Source of the DNA: Thiohalocapsa sp. ML1
Lineage (GTDB): Bacteria > Pseudomonadota > Gammaproteobacteria > Chromatiales > Chromatiaceae
Assembly (NCBI RefSeq): GCF_001469165.1
Contig: NZ_JABX01000018.1
Span: 1-64,000, forward strand
DNA: 64,000 nt
Direction of reading: 5' to 3'
The position numbers and the translations under genes were made by a program. Below are positions 43,965-53,473 of the stretch, piece by piece. Below the pieces are notes generated by a model. That model worked only from the letters and a program-made list of their open reading frames with translations. It did no database searches and was not told the origin of the DNA. Within the stretch, counting starts at the first letter, position 1. Each line of letters begins with the position of its first letter.

Positions 43965-44804
43965 ATGAAGTTTCAGATGCTCCCGCGGTTGACCTCGATG
44001 CTCACGGTTTGGTGCGTGCTGCTGCTGTGGCAGCTCAGCGCCTTCGGCGTTGGGGGCGTCGGCGCGCTCGCGTTCCTGCTGTTGCTGGCGCTGCCGGTAA
44101 CCATGTCCGGGGCCGAGGCCGCCTTCTGCCGGCGGCACGCCTTCCGCAGCGAATACCTGACGGGTCCGAGCTGGCTCCACCGCATCATGGGCCTGGAGCC
44201 CTTGGTGTTTGGACTGGAGGCGGTGAAGGCGCTGCTCTTGACGGCGCTGCTGATGATCGCGACCCTGTCGCTGACGCTGCGCGGCTGGGCGGTGCTGTTG
44301 CTCGATGTCGTGATCCTGGCGATGCTGATGCCGCGGCTGCCGGGGCTGCTGGCCGACGCCGCCGTCAAGCACACTTACGTGTTCGCGCTCGGCCGGCGCT
44401 GGGCCATCTGGTTCAGCACGCTGTTGCTTTGGCTGGAGTCGCTGGCCGTGCTGCTGCTCGCCGCCGGCGACGACTACCGCGGCCTCACCTGGGAGGCGGC
44501 GCTGCACTACAGCGTCGCGGACGGGCAGCTTGCGGGGGACGGCATTGTCGCGGCCATGCTCCGGCTGCACGACGGCGCCGCGGGCTTGGGCCGCTGGGCG
44601 AGCTGGGCGGTGCTCGGGGCCGACGACCCGGTGCAGCGCTGGGCCGCGGTGCTCGTGCTCGCTGCGGTGACGGTGGTCGGCTTTCTCGTTGCGCTCGCCT
44701 ACAGCCGAGCGCTCATCGGCGCCCTGGCGCGGCCGCTCGCCATCTGGCGTCCGCGACCGCAGCGGCGCGCCGGGGGCGACGCATTCGAGGCTTGGTGGCT
44801 TTGA
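43965..44804 (+). CDS. Multi-spanning membrane protein of unknown function
   Basis: This 279-residue protein has about six helices, for example MLTVWCVLLLWQLSAFGVGG, VLLLDVVILAMLMPRLPGLL and STLLLWLESLAVLLLAAGDD. No family is recognised. A central loop has YRGLTWEAALHYSVADGQL. The ATG at 43965 is preceded by AAGGA with good spacing, although the frame is open further upstream through repeat DNA. Nothing in the surroundings (repeats on one side, ftsK on the other) suggests a role. Confidence 0.75.
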   Translation: MKFQMLPRLTSMLTVWCVLLLWQLSAFGVGGVGALAFLLLLALPVTMSGAEAAFCRRHAFRSEYLTGPSWLHRIMGLEPLVFGLEAVKALLLTALLMIATLSLTLRGWAVLLLDVVILAMLMPRLPGLLADAAVKHTYVFALGRRWAIWFSTLLLWLESLAVLLLAAGDDYRGLTWEAALHYSVADGQLAGDGIVAAMLRLHDGAAGLGRWASWAVLGADDPVQRWAAVLVLAAVTVVGFLVALAYSRALIGALARPLAIWRPRPQRRAGGDAFEAWWL

Positions 44805-44811
44805 AAGAGGT

Positions 44812-44848
44812 TCTAGGGGCTAGGGACTAGGGACTAGGGGCTAGGGAG
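44812..44848. repeat. GGGCTAG/GGACTAG heptamer array after the membrane protein gene
   Basis: Five tandem heptamers (CTAGGGG, CTAGGGA variants) begin a few bases after the stop codon of the membrane protein gene. There is no inverted arm here. It is the third member of the GGGCTAG family in the window. Confidence 0.85.
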
Positions 44849-45093
44849 GCGAGGGCTCAGACCGGCCAGCGCAGAGAGGGTCTTGTGGGCATCTCGCTCG
44901 TTCGGGCAAGTGAACCAAAGGGCCGGGGGGCGAGGCTGGGGGCCGATGCGTGGACCGCCGGCCTGTTGCTGCCCAAGCGGGGCAGCCTGTGAAGTGGCTC
45001 CATACCGTACACGGCTCTACGCGTCGAAAGTACGCGAGCAACAGCCGATAACGGTAGAATGCGCCTAGCGATTTATCCGAAGGGGAATCATCC

Positions 45094-47562
45094 GTGAGCC
45101 AGGCAACCCGCGCTGGACAACTGACACTGGGCGATTACTTGGACCGGGCGTGGCGCGAGGGCGCCATGTGGACGCTGATCTGCGCGGCGCTCTACCTCGT
45201 CGTCGCTCTCGCCAGCTACTCACCGGCCGACCCGGGCTGGTCTTACGTCGGCCAGAGCGAGTCCGTCGCCAACGCGGGCGGGCGCATCGGCGCCTGGTTC
45301 GCGGACTTCGCGCTGTTTCTGTTCGGCGTGCTCGCCTACCTGCTGCCGCTGATGGTGGCCTGGAGCGCCTATCTCGTGTTCCGCCAGCGCGCGCCGGAGC
45401 CGGAGACCAAGCTCTATTGGCTCGCGCTGCGCTGGGTGGGTTTCCTGTTCCTGCTGACCGCCGGCGCCGCGCTCGCCAACCTCTACGCCGCCGATCTGCT
45501 CACCGAGCTGCCGAACGGCATCGGCGGGGGGCTGGGCCAGTTCGTCACGGACTACGCCGTCATCGCCTTCGGCAGCGGCGGCGGGCCGCTTGCGCTGACA
45601 GCGCTGTTTCTGGTGGGCTTCATGCTCGCGACGGGCATCAGCCCGCTGCAGGTGGTGGATGCGCTGGGGGCCGTGACGCTTGCCGTGTTCCGGGCACCGA
45701 TCGCCGCGTTGCGGGCGCTCGGGCGTATCCGCTTGCCGCGCTTCTCGCGGCGCCGCGCGGAGCCGGACGATGGCGATGACTGGGTGGACGATGGGTCGGC
45801 GGACGCGCCTGACGCGCGCGACGCGGGGGTAGGCCGGTTCCGGGCGGAAGATGAGCGCGATTACGACGATGACGACGAGCTGGACATCGAGCCGCCGCCG
45901 CGCACGGAGGTCTCCCGCTTCGTCAAGCCGGCCGCGGCCGCGGCCGCGCGAGCGCCGACGCCGCCGGAGCCCCCGGCACGCAAGCGCCCCAAGCCCGTGG
46001 ATCAGCGCCAGTTGCCCCTGCCGCGGCTCGCCGGCGATCCGGGCGACCGCCCGCCGCTGGAGCTGCTGGACCCGCCGAAGAAGAGCGCCCGCGCCGTGAG
46101 CCCGGAGCAGTTGGAGACCATGTCGCGGGAGCTGGAGGCGCGCCTCGCGGAGTTCGGCGTCGCCGCCGAGGTCGTGGCCGTGCACCCGGGGCCGGTGGTG
46201 GCGCTGTTCGAGCTGGAGCTGGCCCCGGGGCTCAAGGTGAGCAAGATCACCGGGCTCGCGAAGGACATCGCGCGGGCGTTGTCCAAGCTTAGCGTGCGCG
46301 TGGTCGAGGTGATCCCGGGCAAGTCCGTCATCGGGCTGGAGGTGCCGAACGACCAGCGCGAGATGGTGTATCTCAGCGAGACGCTGGGCTCCGCCGCCTA
46401 TCGCGAGGCGAAGTCGCCGCTCACCATCGCCATGGGCACGGACATCTCGGGTGACCCGGTGGTGGCGGATCTGGCGCGTATGCCGCATGCGCTGATCGCG
46501 GGCACCACGGGCTCCGGCAAGTCCGTCGCGATCAACGTCATGATCCTGAGCTTGGTCTACAAGTCGAGCGCCGAGGACGTGCGGCTCATCATGGTGGACC
46601 CGAAAATGCTGGAGCTCTCGGTCTACGAGGGCATCCCGCATCTGCTGACGCCCGTGGTCACTGACATGAAGGAGGCGGCCAACGCGCTGCGCTGGTGCGT
46701 CGGCGAGATGGAGCGCCGCTACAAGCTCATGGCCGCACTCGGTGTGCGCAACATCGGCGGCTACAACCGCAAGGTGGCCGAGGCCATCGAGGCCGGCGCA
46801 CCGCTGCGCGACCCGCTGTACCGCCTCGCCGACGACACGGAGATGACCTTCGACGACGACGGCCAGCCGGTGATTCCGACCCTTAGCAAGCTGCCGTACA
46901 TCGTTGTCATCATCGATGAGCTTGCCGACATGATGATGGTGGTGGGCAAGAAGGTGGAAGAGCTCATCGCCCGGCTCGCGCAGAAGGCGCGCGCCTCGGG
47001 TATCCACCTGCTGCTGGCCACGCAGCGGCCATCCGTGGACGTGCTGACGGGCCTGATCAAGGCCAACATCCCGACGCGCATGGCGTTCAAGGTGTCCGCT
47101 CGGGTCGACTCGCGCACGGTGCTCGACCAGATGGGCGCCGAGCACCTGCTCGGCCACGGCGACATGCTCTATCTGCCGCCCGGGGGCAGTATCCCGCAGC
47201 GCGTGCACGGCGCCTTCGTGGACGACCACGAGGTGCACCGGGTTGTGGATTTTTTGAAACAGCAGGGGGCGCCCGACTACATCGACACCATTTTGCAGGA
47301 GCCCGGCGAGCATCTGCCCGGCATCGACCCGGAGCCGAAGGGCGGCGGCGATGTCGAAGACCTGGACCCGCTGTTCGACGAGGCCGTGCAATATGTCGTT
47401 GAGAGCCGCCGCGCATCCATTTCCGGCGTGCAGCGTAAGCTCAAGATCGGTTACAACCGGGCGGCGCGCATGGTCGAAGAGATGGAGCGCATCGGCGTCG
47501 TCGGACCGCCGGAGACCAACGGCAACCGCGAAGTACTCGCACCAACGCCCGTGGAGGGTTGA
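45094..47562 (+). CDS. ftsK: DNA translocase FtsK
   Basis: This 822-residue protein has an N-terminal membrane part (about residues 25-175, four to five helices), an acidic then Pro/Arg linker (about 220-320), and the RecA-like motor. The motor has Walker A GTTGSGKS near 469-476, Walker [21 protein letters not shown] and [20 protein letters not shown]. The C-terminal gamma winged helix ([20 protein letters not shown], then [12 protein letters not shown]) reads KOPS sites. It pumps chromosome ends through the septum for dif resolution. The linker is short compared with Escherichia coli FtsK (1329 residues), as in many bacteria. The start is GTG 45094 after GAAGGGGA. Confidence 0.96.
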   Translation: MSQATRAGQLTLGDYLDRAWREGAMWTLICAALYLVVALASYSPADPGWSYVGQSESVANAGGRIGAWFADFALFLFGVLAYLLPLMVAWSAYLVFRQRAPEPETKLYWLALRWVGFLFLLTAGAALANLYAADLLTELPNGIGGGLGQFVTDYAVIAFGSGGGPLALTALFLVGFMLATGISPLQVVDALGAVTLAVFRAPIAALRALGRIRLPRFSRRRAEPDDGDDWVDDGSADAPDARDAGVGRFRAEDERDYDDDDELDIEPPPRTEVSRFVKPAAAAAARAPTPPEPPARKRPKPVDQRQLPLPRLAGDPGDRPPLELLDPPKKSARAVSPEQLETMSRELEARLAEFGVAAEVVAVHPGPVVALFELELAPGLKVSKITGLAKDIARALSKLSVRVVEVIPGKSVIGLEVPNDQREMVYLSETLGSAAYREAKSPLTIAMGTDISGDPVVADLARMPHALIAGTTGSGKSVAINVMILSLVYKSSAEDVRLIMVDPKMLELSVYEGIPHLLTPVVTDMKEAANALRWCVGEMERRYKLMAALGVRNIGGYNRKVAEAIEAGAPLRDPLYRLADDTEMTFDDDGQPVIPTLSKLPYIVVIIDELADMMMVVGKKVEELIARLAQKARASGIHLLLATQRPSVDVLTGLIKANIPTRMAFKVSARVDSRTVLDQMGAEHLLGHGDMLYLPPGGSIPQRVHGAFVDDHEVHRVVDFLKQQGAPDYIDTILQEPGEHLPGIDPEPKGGGDVEDLDPLFDEAVQYVVESRRASISGVQRKLKIGYNRAARMVEEMERIGVVGPPETNGNREVLAPTPVEG

Positions 47563-47566
47563 ACCA

Positions 47567-48238
47567 TTGTTGTTTTCGATTGATTCGCCGCGGCGGCGCC
47601 TGATGGCCGCCGCAAAGGCCCTGTTCCCGGTGCTCTGCATCGCCGCCATTGTCGCGAGCCCGGCGGCACGCGCCGCCGCCGACGGCGTGAAGGAGGTCGG
47701 CGACTATCTGCGCGGCCTCAACGCCTTGCAGGCGGAGTTCCGTCAGATCACGATCCCCGCCGACGGCGGCGCGGAGCTGGAGGCGAAGGGCACCTTCTAC
47801 CTGCTGCGCCCGAACCGCTTCCTGTGGGAGTACGACAACCCGAGCACGCAGCGCATCGTCGCCGACGGCAAACGCATCTACATGCACGACACGGAGCTGA
47901 ACCAGGTCACGCACCGCAGCCAGAAGGCCGTGCTCGACGGCACGCCGGCGCAACTGCTCGCGAGCCGGGAGCCGCCGGAGGAGTATTTCCGCATCAGCAA
48001 CCTGGAGCGCGACGACCACCGCACCTGGGCCGAGCTGATCCCGAAGACGCAGGACACCGACGTCACCAAGCTCCAGATCGGCTTCGTCAACGGCGAGCTG
48101 GACACGCTGCTGATGGAGGACCGCTTCGGCCAACTGACGCGGTTCATTTTCACCGACGTGGACCGCAACCCGCAGCTCCAGTACTCGATGTTCCGCTTCG
48201 AGCGCCCGCGCGGTGCGGACTTCCTGGCGGTGGATTGA
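47567..48238 (+). CDS. lolA: Outer-membrane lipoprotein carrier protein LolA
   Basis: This periplasmic chaperone takes lipoproteins from LolCDE to LolB. After a signal peptide (ALFPVLCIAAIVASPAARAA) the mature part has LQAEFRQITIPADGG, LEAKGTFYLLRPNRFLWEYD and VADGKRIYMHDTELNQVTHR. The start was set at TTG 47567 because GGAGGG (47553-47558) ends eight bases before it. ATG 47603, 12 codons later, has no ribosome site. The longer start places SPRRRLM before the hydrophobic core, a basic n-region that looks faintly Tat-like but lacks the full motif. It follows ftsK by four bases, as in enterobacteria. Confidence 0.9.
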   Translation: MLFSIDSPRRRLMAAAKALFPVLCIAAIVASPAARAAADGVKEVGDYLRGLNALQAEFRQITIPADGGAELEAKGTFYLLRPNRFLWEYDNPSTQRIVADGKRIYMHDTELNQVTHRSQKAVLDGTPAQLLASREPPEEYFRISNLERDDHRTWAELIPKTQDTDVTKLQIGFVNGELDTLLMEDRFGQLTRFIFTDVDRNPQLQYSMFRFERPRGADFLAVD

Positions 48239-48306
48239 GGCTCGACCTGGACTCCTTGACGGGGCCGAAGCTGTGCAAATGAGGCTGATTTCGCAACAAC
48301 ACCCGC

Positions 48307-48357
48307 GGGGAGGGCCGAGGGAGTCCGCCTCGGCCCTTGGCCCTCGGCCCTCGGCTC
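48307..48357. repeat. CGAGGGC heptamer hairpin between lolA and ribE
   Basis: GGGGAGGGCCGAGGGAG is followed by TCCGC and the inverted CTCGGCCCTTGGCCC and CTCGGCCCTCGG. It forms a stem of about 15 bases with extra inverted units. It lies after lolA and before riboflavin synthase and could act in termination or mRNA end protection. Confidence 0.85.
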
Positions 48358-48419
48358 CGTCGCGAGCGGGTTGCGCAGCACCGCGCCCCCGGTCCTTGCC
48401 GGCCTGAGGCTCCCCCGGC

Positions 48420-49079
48420 ATGTTCACCGGCCTAATCCGAGCCATCGGCGAGATCGAGCGCATCGCGCCCGTCGGCGGCGACATGCGCGTTCGCGTGCGC
48501 ACGGCCAAGCTCCCGCTGGCCGACATCGCGCTCGGCGACAGCATCGCCGTGAACGGCGTCTGCCTGACGGCGGTGGAGCTGGATCAGGGCCGTTTCGCGG
48601 CCGATGTCTCGCGGGAGACCCTCGCGCATACGACCCTTGGCGATCTCGGCCCCGGCGCCCGCGTCAACCTGGAGCCCGCGCTGACGCTCTCGACGCCCCT
48701 GGGTGGGCATCTGGTCAGCGGCCACGTGGACGGCGTCGGCCAGGTGCTGGAGGTGCGTGAGGACGCGCGCTCCTGGCGGCTGCAGATCCATGCGCCGGCG
48801 GAGCTCGCGCGCTACATCGCACCCAAGGGTTCCATCTGCGTTGACGGCACGAGCCTGACGGTGAACCGCGTCGTCGGCTGCGTGTTCGACTTGAACATCG
48901 TGCCGCACACGCTGCAAGAGACCATCATCGGCGACTACCGCGCCGGCACGCGGGTGAACCTGGAGGTCGACCTCATCGCCCGCTACCTGGAACGGCTCCT
49001 GCTCGGTGATCGCGCCGCGGACGCGGGCGGCGAGGCCATCACGCTGGAGTTTCTGCGCCGGCACGGCTTCGCGGGCTGA
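48420..49079 (+). CDS. ribE: Riboflavin synthase alpha chain
   Basis: This 219-residue protein is made of two similar lumazine-binding barrels. It begins MFTGLIRAIGEIERIAPVGG and has NGVCLTAVELDQGRFAADVS, GHLVSGHVDGVGQVLEVRED in the first half and DGTSLTVNRVVGCVFDLNIV in the second. It dismutates two 6,7-dimethyl-8-ribityllumazine molecules to riboflavin. Length is typical (about 213). The lumazine synthase partner (ribH) is 3.4 kb downstream in the same direction. I did not find an FMN riboswitch in the 180 bases upstream. Confidence 0.95.
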   Translation: MFTGLIRAIGEIERIAPVGGDMRVRVRTAKLPLADIALGDSIAVNGVCLTAVELDQGRFAADVSRETLAHTTLGDLGPGARVNLEPALTLSTPLGGHLVSGHVDGVGQVLEVREDARSWRLQIHAPAELARYIAPKGSICVDGTSLTVNRVVGCVFDLNIVPHTLQETIIGDYRAGTRVNLEVDLIARYLERLLLGDRAADAGGEAITLEFLRRHGFAG

Positions 49080-49227
49080 GCCAACGGCCGCCGCCGTCGC
49101 CGACTTCGCCGCTGCGCGCGCGCGCCTTCGCCCACCGGCACCGCGCCGAACCGGGGAGGCGTCGGGCGGCGGCGCGGACAAGCTCGGCTATACTCGCCAA
49201 TCATCGACGCCGTCTCCCTGACCCCTC

Positions 49228-50064
49228 ATGACCTCAGTCTCCGCGTCCGGCGTGCTGCCCGCCCCCAGCCCCATCTCGGACGCCGCCCAGGCCGCCTTCG
49301 AGCGCGAGGTCGGCAGCGCCGGGCTGGATCCGAGCCAACGCTGGATCGGCGGCTACGTCGACTACGAGTGGACCCATCTGCGGCCGGTGCTCGCGGCCTA
49401 TGGCATTGATGTCGCCGGGCAGAGCGTCCTCGAGCTCGGCTGCAACGTCGGCGCCTCCGCGGTGGTGCTGGCTGCACTCGGCGCCGACGTGCAGGGCGTG
49501 GATGTGGACCTGCGCCTGCTGGGCGTTGCCCAGGCCAACGCCCGCCGCTACGGGTACGACATCGCATTCACCCACGTAGCGGACAGCCGCCGCCTGCCGT
49601 TTGCCGCTGCAGCCTTCGACCTCGTCACCTGCAACAGCGTGTTGGAGTACGTGCAGCCCGCATTGCTCGCCGGCGTGCAGCGCGAGCTCGACCGTGTGCT
49701 GCGTCCGGGCGGACTCATTCTGGTCAGCGGCACGAGCTCGCGGCTATGGCCGCGGGAGGTCCACAGCGGGCGCTGGTTGGTCAACTATCTGCCGCGAAGC
49801 CTCGTCCGGCGCCTGCGACTGTCGGGTCATCCGGTCTGCAGCGTCTGGCCCTGGACCATCCGCCGCGGCTTCGGACGCGGCTACAGCAATCTCGATGCGC
49901 TGGATGGAGGACGCGCGTTCATCGCCGCGCGCGCCGCCATGCAGCCGCCCCAGGCCGGTTGGCCCAAACGTGCGCTGGCGCGGCTAGCGGGCAGCTTCGG
50001 CGTCGGCCCCGGCCTGCTGATGAACAGTATCTCCTGCGTGCTGCGCAAGGATGAAACCCCATGA
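49228..50064 (+). CDS. Class I SAM-dependent methyltransferase
   Basis: This 278-residue Rossmann methyltransferase has motif I SVLELGCNVGASAVVLAALG, acidic post-I GVDVD and motif IV DLVTCNSVLEYVQP. Motif VI is RVLRPGGLILVSGTSSRLWP. It is of the Methyltransf_11 type that modifies small molecules or glycans. It overlaps the deacetylase gene by four bases. A TATACT box lies at 49189-49194 upstream, possibly its own promoter. The pair sits inside an otherwise standard rib operon. The substrate is unknown; the neighbour suggests a cell-envelope sugar. Confidence 0.85.
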   Translation: MTSVSASGVLPAPSPISDAAQAAFEREVGSAGLDPSQRWIGGYVDYEWTHLRPVLAAYGIDVAGQSVLELGCNVGASAVVLAALGADVQGVDVDLRLLGVAQANARRYGYDIAFTHVADSRRLPFAAAAFDLVTCNSVLEYVQPALLAGVQRELDRVLRPGGLILVSGTSSRLWPREVHSGRWLVNYLPRSLVRRLRLSGHPVCSVWPWTIRRGFGRGYSNLDALDGGRAFIAARAAMQPPQAGWPKRALARLAGSFGVGPGLLMNSISCVLRKDETP

Positions 50065-51101
50065 CGCGCGTCACCGATAGCCCCGTCGACGTTGTGCTGA
50101 GCGTCGATGTGGAGTTTTCGCTCAACAGCGCCCTCGCCCAACCCGAGCAACCGCCGCTGGGGGCGGAATGGGTCTACGGCGAGGCCGGCGGGCGCGCCGA
50201 GGGGCTCGGCTTCATGCTCGACTGCTTCGACCGCCACGGTCTCAAGGGAACCTTCTTTACCGAGGTTTTCAATACCTATTTCTTCGGCGACGGGCCCATG
50301 CGCCGCGTCGCCGCCGACATCCTCGCCCGCGGTCATGACCTGCAGCTTCACCTGCACCCGGTCTGGCGGGGCTTTCTGAATCCGCGCTGGCAGAGCGAGC
50401 CGATGCCGCCGCCGCCGGGCGCCGACAGCCTCGTCGGCAGGCCGCCGGCCGAGATCGCCGCGCTGTTGCGCGAGGGCGCGGCTATCCTGGAGCGGCTCAG
50501 CGGGCAGCGACCGACGGCGTTTCGGTGCGGCAACCTCGATGCGGGCGCAGCGCTCTATCAGGGCATGGCAGAGGCCGGCCTGGTGCTTGCGTCAAACGTC
50601 GGCGTCGGGCTGCTGCGACCCGCCGAACCGCAGTTGCAGCTTTACGCCGGCCTGCACCTCATCGGGGATGTGCTGGAGGTGCCGGTGACCACCTACCGCA
50701 TGCCGTTGTTCCGTAACCGGCTGCTGCTGCTGACCACCGCCGGTTCGTCCACGGCGGAGATCCGGGCGGTGCTCACCCGTGCGGCCCGCCAGGGCGTCGG
50801 ACCAGTGGTGGTGCTGATGCATCCGCATGATTTTCGCCTCGCCTTGTCGCAAGCGCCGAGCGGGCCGCCGCGCTATGCCGCGGACCGCGTGCGCCAGCGC
50901 CGCCTGGAGCAGCTTTGCGGGCACTTGGCTACCCAGCCGCGGCAGTATCGAGTGACGACCTTTGCCGAGGCCGCCACGCGCTGGCGCTCGGCCGCAGCAT
51001 CGCAGCGGGCTGAGCCGCCGCTCTGCGGCTCCATCGCCGGACTGGCGCAGCGCCTGCTCGAGAACAAGCTCCGGCCGGCGCTGCTCGGTCTGCCGCAGTA
51101 G
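50061..51101 (+). CDS. Polysaccharide deacetylase-like (NodB-fold) protein
   Basis: This 346-residue protein has a NodB-like start VDVVLSVDVEFSLN (the D-x-E/D catalytic and metal pair). The metal-binding H-x-H follows in ARGHDLQLHLHPVWRGF, and FRCGNLDAGAALYQGMAEAG is the R-x-G/N motif. VVVLMHPHDFRLA supplies the last histidine. Such enzymes remove acetyl groups from amino sugars of polymers. There is no signal peptide, so a cytoplasmic or lipid-linked precursor is likely. It is translated with the methyltransferase (ATGA overlap). Confidence 0.8.
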   Translation: MTRVTDSPVDVVLSVDVEFSLNSALAQPEQPPLGAEWVYGEAGGRAEGLGFMLDCFDRHGLKGTFFTEVFNTYFFGDGPMRRVAADILARGHDLQLHLHPVWRGFLNPRWQSEPMPPPPGADSLVGRPPAEIAALLREGAAILERLSGQRPTAFRCGNLDAGAALYQGMAEAGLVLASNVGVGLLRPAEPQLQLYAGLHLIGDVLEVPVTTYRMPLFRNRLLLLTTAGSSTAEIRAVLTRAARQGVGPVVVLMHPHDFRLALSQAPSGPPRYAADRVRQRRLEQLCGHLATQPRQYRVTTFAEAATRWRSAAASQRAEPPLCGSIAGLAQRLLENKLRPALLGLPQ

Positions 51102-51282
51102 CACCGGGGGCAACACTGCGCCATCGACCATGCCGGCCAGGCAGCAGACGCAGCGGCAGCAAGCGCCTGCCCGACCACGCCGGAGCAGGCGGTCTGCTGC
51201 TTTGCGGTAGATGACGCGCTCGGGCTGCTGTGGTAGGTTGCCCGGCTGTTTTGCAGTTTCCCGCCCGAGCACCACTCAGCTC

Positions 51283-52398
51283 ATGTCGCTGAATTCCACC
51301 GAAGACATCATCAGTGATCTGCGCGCCGGGCGGATGGTCGTCATCATGGACGACGAGGATCGGGAGAACGAGGGCGATCTCCTGCTCGCGGCCGACTGCG
51401 TAACCCCGGAGGCGATCAACTTCATGGCCAAGTACGGCCGTGGGCTGATTTGTCTGACCCTGACCAAGGCGCGCTGCGAGCGCCTGCATCTGCCCTTGAT
51501 GGTGAATGCGAACAACGCGCCGCATGCCACCGCGTTCACGGTGTCCATCGAGGCCGCGCGCGGCGTCACTACCGGCATCTCGGCGGCGGATCGGGCGCAG
51601 ACCATCCGTGCCGCCGTCGCACCGGATGCCAAGTCGTCGGATCTGGTGCAGCCGGGGCACGTGTTTCCGCTCATGGCGCAGCCCGGCGGCGTGCTGGTGC
51701 GGGCAGGGCACACGGAGGCCGGCTGCGACCTCGCGCGGCTCGCCGGCTTCGAGCCGGCGGCGGTCATCGTCGAGGTGCTGAACGAGGACGGCACCATGGC
51801 GCGTCGGCCGGATCTCGAGGCCTTCGCCGCCGAGCACGGGCTCAAGATCGGCACCATCGCGGACCTGATCCACTATCGCGTCGCGAACGAGAAGGCCGTG
51901 GTGCGCGAAGAGCAGTGCGAGCTGCCGACGGACCTCGGCAACTTCCAAGTGACGGCCTACCGCGACACCATCGAGAACGAGGTGCACCTGGCGCTGGTGA
52001 TGGGCACGGTGTCGCCGGAGCGCCCGATCCTGGTGCGCGTGCATCTGCAAAACGCGCTGTGCGACCTGTTCGGGGCCTACCATCCGGCCTGCGGCTGGCC
52101 GCTGAAGGACGTGATGCGGCAGGTCTCGGCGGCGGGCGAGGGCGTCATCGTCGTGCTGCGCAACCGCGACCGCGCGGACGACCTGCTGGCCAAGGTGCGG
52201 GAGTTGAGCGATGTGGATGATGCCGAGCGCGGCCCGCCGCTGAAGACGGACCGTAACGAGCTCCGCACCTACGGCATCGGCGCGCAGATCCTCGCCGATC
52301 TCGGCGTGCGCAAGATGCGCGTCATGAGCGCACCCAAGGCCATGCACGGCATCTCCGGCTTCGACCTCGAGGTGGTCGAGTACGTCGGCGGCGGCTGA
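51283..52398 (+). CDS. ribBA: 3,4-dihydroxy-2-butanone-4-phosphate synthase with degenerate GTP cyclohydrolase II domain
   Basis: This 371-residue protein's RibB half (residues about 1-205) is complete. It has [55 protein letters not shown] and [20 protein letters not shown]. It makes the four-carbon unit of riboflavin from ribulose 5-phosphate. The RibA-like half lacks the three zinc cysteines: where RibA has C-L-T-G-D-x-x-G-S-x-R-C-D-C, this protein has [20 protein letters not shown]. It keeps [20 protein letters not shown]. It is therefore a RibBX-type protein and another GTP cyclohydrolase II is expected elsewhere. The start is ATG 51283. Confidence 0.92.
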   Translation: MSLNSTEDIISDLRAGRMVVIMDDEDRENEGDLLLAADCVTPEAINFMAKYGRGLICLTLTKARCERLHLPLMVNANNAPHATAFTVSIEAARGVTTGISAADRAQTIRAAVAPDAKSSDLVQPGHVFPLMAQPGGVLVRAGHTEAGCDLARLAGFEPAAVIVEVLNEDGTMARRPDLEAFAAEHGLKIGTIADLIHYRVANEKAVVREEQCELPTDLGNFQVTAYRDTIENEVHLALVMGTVSPERPILVRVHLQNALCDLFGAYHPACGWPLKDVMRQVSAAGEGVIVVLRNRDRADDLLAKVRELSDVDDAERGPPLKTDRNELRTYGIGAQILADLGVRKMRVMSAPKAMHGISGFDLEVVEYVGGG

Positions 52399-52483
52399 AG
52401 GCGTGGACCGCGACCAAAACGCACGGGCGGCAGCCTGACCTGCTTCTGCCCCCATCGATTCAGAACGGCAAAGGCCGCAACAC

Positions 52484-52951
52484 ATGATCAAGACTATCGA
52501 AGGTGCCATGCGCGCCGACCAGGGCCGCTTCTGCCTCGTGGTGTCGCGCTGGAACAGCTTCATCGTTGAGAGCCTCGAGAAGGGGGCCATCGACACCCTC
52601 CAGCGCCATGGCGCGGATGAGGCCAACCTGACCATCGTGCGCGTGCCCGGCGCATTCGAGATGCCAGTCGCCGTCGAGCGCATCGCGGCCAAGGGCGGCG
52701 TCGATGCGATCATCGCGCTCGGTGCGGTCATCCGCGGTGGCACGCCGCACTTCGAGTACGTCGCCGGTGAGTGCGTGAAGGGCATTGCGCAGGTGAGCCT
52801 CAAGTACGGGGTGCCCGTCGCCTTCGGCGTGCTGACGGTGGACAGCATCGAGCAGGCCATTGAGCGTGCCGGCACGAAGGCGGGCAACAAGGGGGCCGAG
52901 GCGGCCATGTCTGCCATTGAGATGGTCGACCTGCTGCGACACTTCGACTGA
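52484..52951 (+). CDS. ribH: 6,7-dimethyl-8-ribityllumazine synthase
   Basis: This 155-residue enzyme makes the penultimate riboflavin precursor. It has [60 protein letters not shown] (with the catalytic histidine) and [20 protein letters not shown]. It follows ribBA by about 85 bases, and its stop overlaps the nusB start (TGATG). Confidence 0.96.
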   Translation: MIKTIEGAMRADQGRFCLVVSRWNSFIVESLEKGAIDTLQRHGADEANLTIVRVPGAFEMPVAVERIAAKGGVDAIIALGAVIRGGTPHFEYVAGECVKGIAQVSLKYGVPVAFGVLTVDSIEQAIERAGTKAGNKGAEAAMSAIEMVDLLRHFD

Positions 52952-53448
52952 TGGCCGGACCCCGCAGCGAAGCGCGGCGCTACGCGCTGCTGGCGCTGTA
53001 TCAGTGGCAGTTGAGCGCGCAGCCGCCAGCGGAGATCGTCCGCCACTTCCTCGACGACCCCGACTGGGCCGCCGCCGTTGCCGCTGACCTCCTGGGCCAG
53101 CCGGACGGCACCCCCTTGCCGGCAAAGCGGGGCTACGACGCGCAGCTTTTCAGCGAGTTGGTGCGTGGCGCCGCCGAGCACGCCGACGCCATCGACGACG
53201 CCCTGCGCCCGCTGCTCGATCGCGCCGTGACCAGCCTGGACCCGGTGGAGCGCAATATCCTGCGCATCGGCACCTACGAGCTGCTGCATTCCCCGCAGTT
53301 GCCACTCGGCGTCATCATCAACGAGGCCGTGAACCTCGCCAAGGAGTTCGGCGCCACGGACGGTCATCGCTACGTCAACGGCGTACTCGACAAGCTCGGC
53401 CGCCAGCTCCGCCCGGCGGAGCGCGGGCGACCGCGCGCTGACCCCTGA
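52951..53448 (+). CDS. nusB: Transcription antitermination factor NusB
   Basis: This 165-residue all-helical RNA-binding protein is part of the rRNA antitermination complex with NusE/S10. It has SEARRYALLALYQWQLSAQP, LDPVERNILRIGTYELLHSP and GVIINEAVNLAKEFGATDGH, then RYVNGVLDKLGRQLRP. It starts at ATG 52951, overlapping ribH by one base. This ribH-nusB pairing is general in proteobacteria. Confidence 0.96.
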   Translation: MAGPRSEARRYALLALYQWQLSAQPPAEIVRHFLDDPDWAAAVAADLLGQPDGTPLPAKRGYDAQLFSELVRGAAEHADAIDDALRPLLDRAVTSLDPVERNILRIGTYELLHSPQLPLGVIINEAVNLAKEFGATDGHRYVNGVLDKLGRQLRPAERGRPRADP

Positions 53449-53473
53449 CCGCTCGCTGCCCACTGGTACCCTC

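Noticed and set aside
51102-51282. FMN riboswitch before ribBA
   Set aside because: I looked for the conserved RFN segments in this stretch and before ribE and could not find the paired blocks.
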